Source: Zygnema cylindricum
Taxonomy: Eukaryota; Streptophyta; Zygnematophyceae; Zygnematales; Zygnemataceae
Direction: 5' to 3'
NCBI GenBank assembly: GCA_037447655.1
Contig: JBBHKE010000159.1
Location: forward strand, 402,041-462,040
DNA length: 60,000 nt
Shown here: positions 54,205 through 60,000 of the stretch, piece after piece
How the letters are laid out: every line of letters begins with the position of its first letter
Numbering within the stretch: position 1 is the stretch's first letter
Position numbers and translations under genes: made by a program
Notes under the pieces: model-generated
Seen by the model: only the letters and a program-made list of their open reading frames with translations
Databases searched by the model: none
What the model was told of the DNA's origin: nothing

Positions 54205-55917
54205 GAGGTCTAGGCAGAGGTCGCAAACGGACAACCGAAACTGTGACCGACCGTTAACTGACCGCCCGCGCCGGATCCGAAACGGATTCGGTTGCCAAAT
54301 TTTGGGGGTCGGGCGGTTACGGTCAGTTGACTCACCAGGAAAAAAAAAACGGTCGGTTACGGTCGGTCAACCAAAAACCCAAAAAAAATGAAAATTTTGT
54401 ACTGTCCCTATGATCCAACATTGTCAAGCTCAGGTGCTTTTCAGGCATACCTTTATATCACCAAGGATTTCCGAGCCCTTTTTACTCTGTACAGTCTTTA
54501 GAGTACGGAGGAGTGAGTGCACCAAGCCGGACGAGATCCTTGTATTTCCTAAACTGAGCTGAACGCACTTTATTTGGCGCCAAACGGAGGCCGGACAACA
54601 AAGTTCTACCGTCTCAAAGATTGCAATTCCGTTACAGAGAACCATTTGCCACCAGCCCCCGTGGGGGGTACATTGTGGATTGCCCCGTAACTTTCCGGAT
54701 TTGCATTTAGATTATGCTGGTAGCCGTCAGTAGGAATTTAGTTCAGCCTCAGCTGACTTTTTGTCCATTAATTACGTTAGGTCAAAGTCTGGCAAGTTAG
54801 TGTCATTTTCAGGATTTTGTCTTATAATTGTGGACCAAATAATTGCTTCCGGCCGCGGATCTAGCCGCAGTCCGGAGCAGAACTTTTTGCCCCAAGTGTA
54901 GTACGGATTAATTTGTCTTGTGTCATTTCAATTACACTTGCTTGCCGCTCATTGGTTAATAGCGTAGCTTTGACTTTCGGACTTGCAATATGACAAACTT
55001 TGATGTATAAGGCACTTGGGGTCAAAGGAGACAGGTTGCTTTTCAGTACTGTCTCCTGTGAAAACCCTCAAAAAATCCAACAAACCTTCTTTTGGAAGAA
55101 TCTTTGTTTTGTTTTCACTCTATTGCCATCTTTGTTTTGGATCTGTCCATTGTGGGAATCATAGTTTGGGCTGGTAATTGGCATTATCTTCCCTTTGGGT
55201 GCTTTTTGGATAAATCGCTGCTTGAAATTGAGAAGAGTCTAGTCGGTTCCGACCTGCGGACACCGAGGGTTGAAGGAGTATCATACCTATTTACACTACC
55301 ATTGGGAGAGAGATCGCCTTTTCTCATTGTCATCGTAAATTGCCGGGGTATGTTAAGCTTGCTCCGCCATCTTTATATCTTCCATCTTATATTTTATTTC
55401 TGTGGTCAAGGTGATATTGTTAAATCTGAAACAGCTATTCCTATTTATTTCTATATGTCCACGTGGTAGTGCATTTGTGTATTCGCTTGTAGTTTCTTTT
55501 GCTTTGGCGTGAACCTCCCGGAGTAAAACTGCAACTTCCTTGTCTCGAAACAGTGGGTTTTGAGGGAACAAATGCTATAGACTTCCAGTGGATACAGCAC
55601 AAATCAGGTCACCGACCCGATAAACCAAAAACCCAACCCCCTTTCCCCGGTTTGATAAGGAAAGGAAGGGGGAGGGGAGATCTTTTCGCCTTCCCATGCC
55701 TTCATTCCTAGTCCCAGTCCTTCTTCCCCTCCTATTTGTGCATGCATGTCTATGGGAGGGATGGGGGCAACAGTGGGCATGATCATTATTATGGGAAGCA
55801 TTCGCATTCGGGGTTTATTTGCAAGACTCCAATGCCGACGACGCCGGGCTTTGGGCCCTTCCCTCGTGTTCATCAGGCACGCTCGACATCTCCAAGATCC
55901 GTTATTTTGAAATGTAA
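54205..55917. other. Spacer with unassigned open frames
   Basis: Open stretches at 54430-54645 (minus, LGNTRISSGLVHSLLRTLK), 55092-55469 (plus), 55499-55711 (plus, VKLQLPCLETVGFEGTNAID) and 55736-55927 (plus, His/Gly-rich) have somewhat gene-like composition, but I recognise no family and cannot link them by splicing. Any could be an exon of an unknown gene that the copia insertion cut. Confidence 0.3.
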
Positions 55918-55959
55918 TCCAAGATAACGTTTCAACTCATTAAAGTACTCTAACTTGTC

Positions 55960-56582
55960 TCATGCGATCAAAAAATCATCCACATAAACATAAAAGATGA
56001 TTTGGTCAACTCCTTCACCTTTCACGTAAACTCCAGAATCTGACATAGTCCGTACAAATCCGAATTTCAGTAGTACTTGATGAAGTCTCAAATACCACGT
56101 GCGCGGCGCCTGTTTCAAACCATATAAGGACTTTCGCAAACGGAATAGATTACCTTTTTGCAAAGGAGACACCCCTTCCGATACCTTCATACATACCTCT
56201 TCCTCCAACTCACCATTTAAAAACGATGTTTCCACGTCCATTTGATGGACGTGCTTCTTCCCCATCGCTGCAAGTGCAATAATAATCCCTAGTGAGTCGA
56301 ACTTCACCACGGGAGTATAAGTCTCCTTAAAATTAATTCCCTAACGTTCTTGGAAGCCCTTACAAACAAGCCTCGCCTTGTACTTAATAATTTCACCCAA
56401 AGCTCTAGTTTTGGTCTTAAAGATCCACTTTGCATTAATCGCCTTTTTCCCTTTAATTTTACCTCCTCAAAAGTTTGATAATCAACCACCAATTTAAATT
56501 CTCTCTCCCACGCCGGTTTCCACTTACTCTCCCAATTAACCGACCTCCTAGCCTCGACATAAGATTGAAGGTTGTTGGTCAT
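55960..56582 (-). pseudogene. copia reverse transcriptase, N-terminal part
   Basis: The frame 56304-56582 holds EFKLVVDYQTFEEV; the frame 55960-56310 holds QMDVETSFLNGELEEEV, LRKSLYGLKQAPRTWYL and YVDDFLIA, with a stop right after. A frame change separates the two. Confidence 0.85.
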
Positions 56583-57133
56583 ATTTTCCGTAAGTGATTG
56601 CTATAAAAAAAACTCCGTCTCCTTAGCATCTGAAAGAAAATAATGCGAATTCGATGTATTTTCCCCTTTTTAATCGTAAGTGAGTTTCGCCGGTTTCTTC
56701 CTCTGTGTACTCCGAGAGCTCCTCCTTATAACTTGCTCCTCCTCCTTTTCTTCTTTCTCTTCCTCAGATTCAATTTCAATTTCCTTCTTACTCGATATAG
56801 AGCTTTGAGATTTCTGAATATCCGAAGGCACTCGGGAATCTAAAGATCCGTTACTCTTTCTTTCAAATTCAATTTCAACCAATTTACCCAATTTCTTTTT
56901 TTGAGTTTTCACATTCGGTTCCTCATCGGATTCCGAATCTCCAATTTACGAAAAATTCTCAATTTCACTCTCCTCATAAAAATCCAATTTTCTTTATATT
57001 TTCCAACGGAATTCATGGCAAATTTGAGATCCTCATGAAAGTCCACATTCCGAGATTCCTCCACGGTGTGACGAGCCGGATCATATACTCGGTATAAATT
57101 CCCCTTTGCGCTATATCCAATAAAAATTCAAGG

Positions 57134-57553
57134 CTAACACCTTGGTGCAAATTTCCCCTTCTTCTTAATTGATTCCACATAAACTGTAGCATGACATCCC
57201 CAAATTCTCAAATGATGAACCGTGGGCTTTCTACCACTCCACAACTCCTCCAGTGTTTTACTATCGAAAACCGAAGGGAGTCTTCGGTTACAAATGTAAT
57301 TAGCCGTAAAAATCGCATCTCCCCACAAAAACATCTCTCGTCCGGAGTTATGAACCATCGCACGGACCATTTCTTGTAAGGTACGATTGTTCCCCTCGGC
57401 CACTCCATTTGACTCCGGAGAATAAGGCACCAAGAATTGATGCCTTATCCCCCACTCCTTACAATACCCCTCAAATAAAGCAAACTCCCCTCCATTGTCC
57501 GACCGAATGGACTTAAGCTTCTTATCAATTGCCTCTCGGCCATTACATGCCAT
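57134..57553 (-). pseudogene. copia integrase core, C-terminal half
   Basis: Contains IRSDNGGEF (second catalytic Asp) and PYSPESNGVAEGNNRTLQEM (catalytic Glu), then NYICNRRLPS and HHLRIWGCHATVYV. It is separated from the preceding domain by a frame break at 57560-57660. Confidence 0.85.
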
Positions 57554-57717
57554 TCTTTAAATTTTTCAAATGCATCCTATTTCTTTATAAATAAATACAC
57601 CCATGACTTCCGGGAGAAGTCATTAACAATCACCAAAGTATACTTATCACCTCAAATTGTTTCGGGTTTAATATGTCCACAAAGATCGATGTGAAAAACC
57701 TCCAAAGGACTTTGAGC

Positions 57718-58345
57718 TCAATGCTTGATGTCTTTATTCGGATGGGATTTTCGAATTTGACGTCCTTTACTACATCCTCCACATCCGTTCACTTTCTCAC
57801 TGGATGCGAGGTCCAAACCCCTCACCAAAGAATGACGAATCATCTTCTTCAAACTTACGTTGGATGTGTGACACATCCGATGATGCCATAAGGTAAGATC
57901 ACCTTTCAACTCCGAAATTTGATGTGAAATTCCCTTGGTGGGAACTTTAGATTTCGGCCTCCTCCATAAGAGTCGACTATGATTCGCACCCGTCACAACT
58001 CCTTCTCCAATTACATTGCCCTTCTCATTCCAAATCTCAATAGATTGATCACCTCTCGCAAGTAAGCTTCCACCACTCTTTTGGATTTGTGGAATGCTTA
58101 ATAAATCGACCGAACCGTCCAAAATATAAAGAGTATTTTGAAGACGATACTCCGTCAATTTCTCCTTCCCATCAATATCCCATGAAAGATGGTCAAGCCG
58201 AACCGTGCCAACTGTTCCAACCAAAATGACATGGCCGCTTGCTACCGTAATAAACTTTAGAACCGTAAGTTCCCTCATGTCATCGAACAAGGTGGCATCC
58301 GTGCAAATATGGTGAGATGTCCCCGTATCAATAATTCACTCTTTC
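57718..58345 (-). pseudogene. copia protease and pre-integrase region
   Basis: IIDTGTSHHICTD (Asp-Thr-Gly catalytic motif) is read just upstream of 58290 in a shifted frame, followed by QNTLYILDGSVDLLSIPQI and the pre-integrase segment LWHHRMCHTSNVSLKK with CGGCSKGRQ. Confidence 0.85.
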
Positions 58346-59380
58346 TCCAAATTTCCCCACTACTTATCGAATCAAGGGTAAGGTTAAAAACCGGAAAATC
58401 ATCACCGGTTTCATTGCCATAGTCAAAGTAATTTGCATTACCGTAACCACGGCCGCCACCGCGGCCAACTCCTCGGCCGCCACCTCGGCTGCCTCTATCA
58501 CTTCCTCTACCTCCTCTTCCACTTCCTGAATCTCCACTCTTCGTATAACATTGAGGACTCGTATGCCCCCACTTACCGCAAAAATGATATTGCTTATCTT
58601 TATCCGGACAAGAGGAAGACAAATGTCCAAGCCGGTTACATCGGTAGCATGTCACATTGGAAAGATCCGAAGGGACCTTCGGTGGACGACCTTGCTCCCT
58701 CTTGTTGCCTCGGCCGCCACCACCACCTCTCGAGCCACCTCCTCTACCACATCCTCTACCACCGGCATAATTAAGATCCGGGGTTTCGGGAGTAGTAAAG
58801 TTGAGAACTCCTCCTCCTCCACTTGAAGAAGCCGTTGGAGTTCCCTCCGACTTTTTGATAAAATTGACGGTGAATCCAAAGGTGTTATCCGCCTTCGTTT
58901 GTAAAATAGCTTTAAGATGCGAAAGCTTCTCCGGTGAAGCATTAATAAAAACGCTTAACTTATCCGCATCCAAGATAACTCGGTCGTTGTTGATTAATTG
59001 CTCAAGTATAATATTGAACCGCTTCACGCCATCATCCATCAATTCATTTGACTTGATTTTAAAATTCATAAAGTCCGTATAAACATATTTACCCTTGTTC
59101 TCAACGCCTTTCTCATATTGCTCCTCAAGTGCTTGCCAACACTCATGGGTCGTGCCGTGGTTGAGGAAATGATCAAGCACGGAAGAAGTGCAATTCTTCA
59201 TTAAACTGGTCGTTGCCGCAATATCCTCAACCTCCATTGAGCACGTGCCTTACTCTCGGGTGTCATTTTCTCTTCTCCATTGACAATCCTCCAAAGCTTC
59301 TTCAGAATAAGTTGGCCTGAAATAAACTTCTTCCAAACGACATAATTGGAGCCATTAAAGGCCACGGATTTCCCCGACAT
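58275..59380 (-). pseudogene. copia gag with two zinc knuckles
   Basis: Starts MSGKSVAFNGSNYVVWKKF at 59380 and changes frame at about 59201-59237. Contains the UBN2 segment, a Gly/Arg-rich stretch, an intact knuckle CYRCNRLGHLSSSC and a second, YHFCGKWGHTSPQC, in which the first Cys has become Tyr. Followed by a Gly/Arg repeat tail. Confidence 0.85.
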
Positions 59381-59728
59381 ATTATAATTTTCTTCGTTTT
59401 CCAATCCTTCGTCAAACTCAGACTCTTCTTCTTCTATCTTCGACTTTCCCTTCCAAATCCTCTCTTTTCTCTCACTCTCATTAGCTCCTCCTCTAAAGGG
59501 GTCGGCAACTGGAAAGAAAGTGTTTTCTTTACTCTCACTCGGTTGAGTTTGAAAACAAGAATCTGTTGTTTTGGAAACCTTGAGTTCTCTGTATATCTTG
59601 ATGCTATGCTGCCATGCTGCGCTAAGTTTTACATCGCAGCTACAAACCTTGAGCACTCTACACTTGTTGCTGTGTTGCTATGCTGCTCTGATCTGACATC
59701 GCAGCTGCGCTGCTCTAATATCACAGCT

Positions 59729-59795
59729 GTGCTGACAGATCATAGCAATCATAGCAGTCATAGCAGTCATAGCAGAGTCATAGCAGCTATAGCAG
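59729..59795 (+). repeat. CATAGCAGT-type minisatellite
   Basis: Seven units of 9-10 bp (CATAGCAGT, CATAGCAAT, CATAGCAGAGT). Upstream GCTGTGCTG/GCTGCGCTG motifs (59610-59725) are also repetitive. Confidence 0.8.
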
Positions 59796-60000
59796 TCTGC
59801 GCAAGAAAGGTGTTCTGAATATAAGTCAGTTTGTGTGAAGATAAATTGACGAGGACATGATTAAGTGAGTATGTAACTCGAAAGGGAGTACACAGATTCA
59901 GTGCACTCCAGGCACACGTGTCGGTCCGTGAGAAAGTCAAGTTTGGTTGTTCTAGAAGAAAAGGTACAGTTACATTTGAGGACCAAATTTATACGTGGAG
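59796..60000. other. Right edge, possibly LTR of the copia element
   Basis: No coding content; could be LTR sequence of the element at 55918, but no second LTR exists in the window to test it. Confidence 0.25.

Larger units (their letters stand above)
55918..59700 (-). mobile_element. Truncated, frameshifted Ty1/copia retrotransposon
   Basis: Reading on the minus strand: gag, protease, integrase, then reverse transcriptase up to the YVDD motif, after which similarity stops at about 55918. RNase H and the 3' LTR are missing. GCTCTGAT at 59685-59692 (ATCAGAGC on the element strand) may be what is left of an ordinary initiator-Met primer site, which would put the LTR above 59692. It is from a different lineage than the left element. 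Confidence 0.88.

Overview
The window is nuclear DNA of a streptophyte (land plant or charophyte alga). Evidence: a plant-type HRD1 E3 ligase; a gene matching pBrp, a TFIIB relative described only from plants; a chloroplast-type atypical SDR; Ty1/copia retrotransposons; and genes cut by many introns. The proteins are quite diverged from Arabidopsis and the spacers are AT-rich and full of transposons, so I would not place it below streptophyte. Similarity statements are from memory of family sequences; no search was run.

Five host genes can be read by joining exons with consistent phases: a membrane-anchored methyltransferase (8423-9637, minus, no intron), snRNP Sm D2 (19793-21553, minus, 4 exons), HRD1 (28753-33018, plus, 7 exons), a NAD(P)-binding Rossmann/SDR protein (35555-45061, minus, 9 exons) and pBrp (46217-53089, plus, 5 or 6 exons). 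A sixth, incomplete gene at about 4254-5254 has the zinc-binding domain of the STEEP1/At5g63440 family. HRD1 and the SDR gene converge; the SDR gene and pBrp diverge from a 1.15-kb promoter region packed with small transposons.

Mobile DNA fills most of the rest. A decayed copia element runs off the left edge (1-3260, minus) and another lies at 55918-59700 (minus, cut off just after the YVDD motif). At 11844-16226 there is a nearly intact LTR element with matching LTRs, a GTTTT target duplication and one gag-like ORF but no pol. Its primer binding site pairs with the anticodon region of initiator tRNA-Met, as in Drosophila copia (half-tRNA priming). This element sits inside an older foldback transposon (11062-16430). 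At least 18 copies of a roughly 200-bp TIR family (ends TACACCG..., apparent TA target) are scattered through introns and spacers.

The most notable observations concern splicing: an AT-AC U12-type intron in the SDR gene, two introns in unrelated genes whose 5' splice site is the first GT of a long CT microsatellite, and an HRD1 intron whose donor region has been tandemly multiplied so that a GC donor competes with in-phase and out-of-phase GT donors. No CRISPR, rRNA or convincing tRNA gene was seen.
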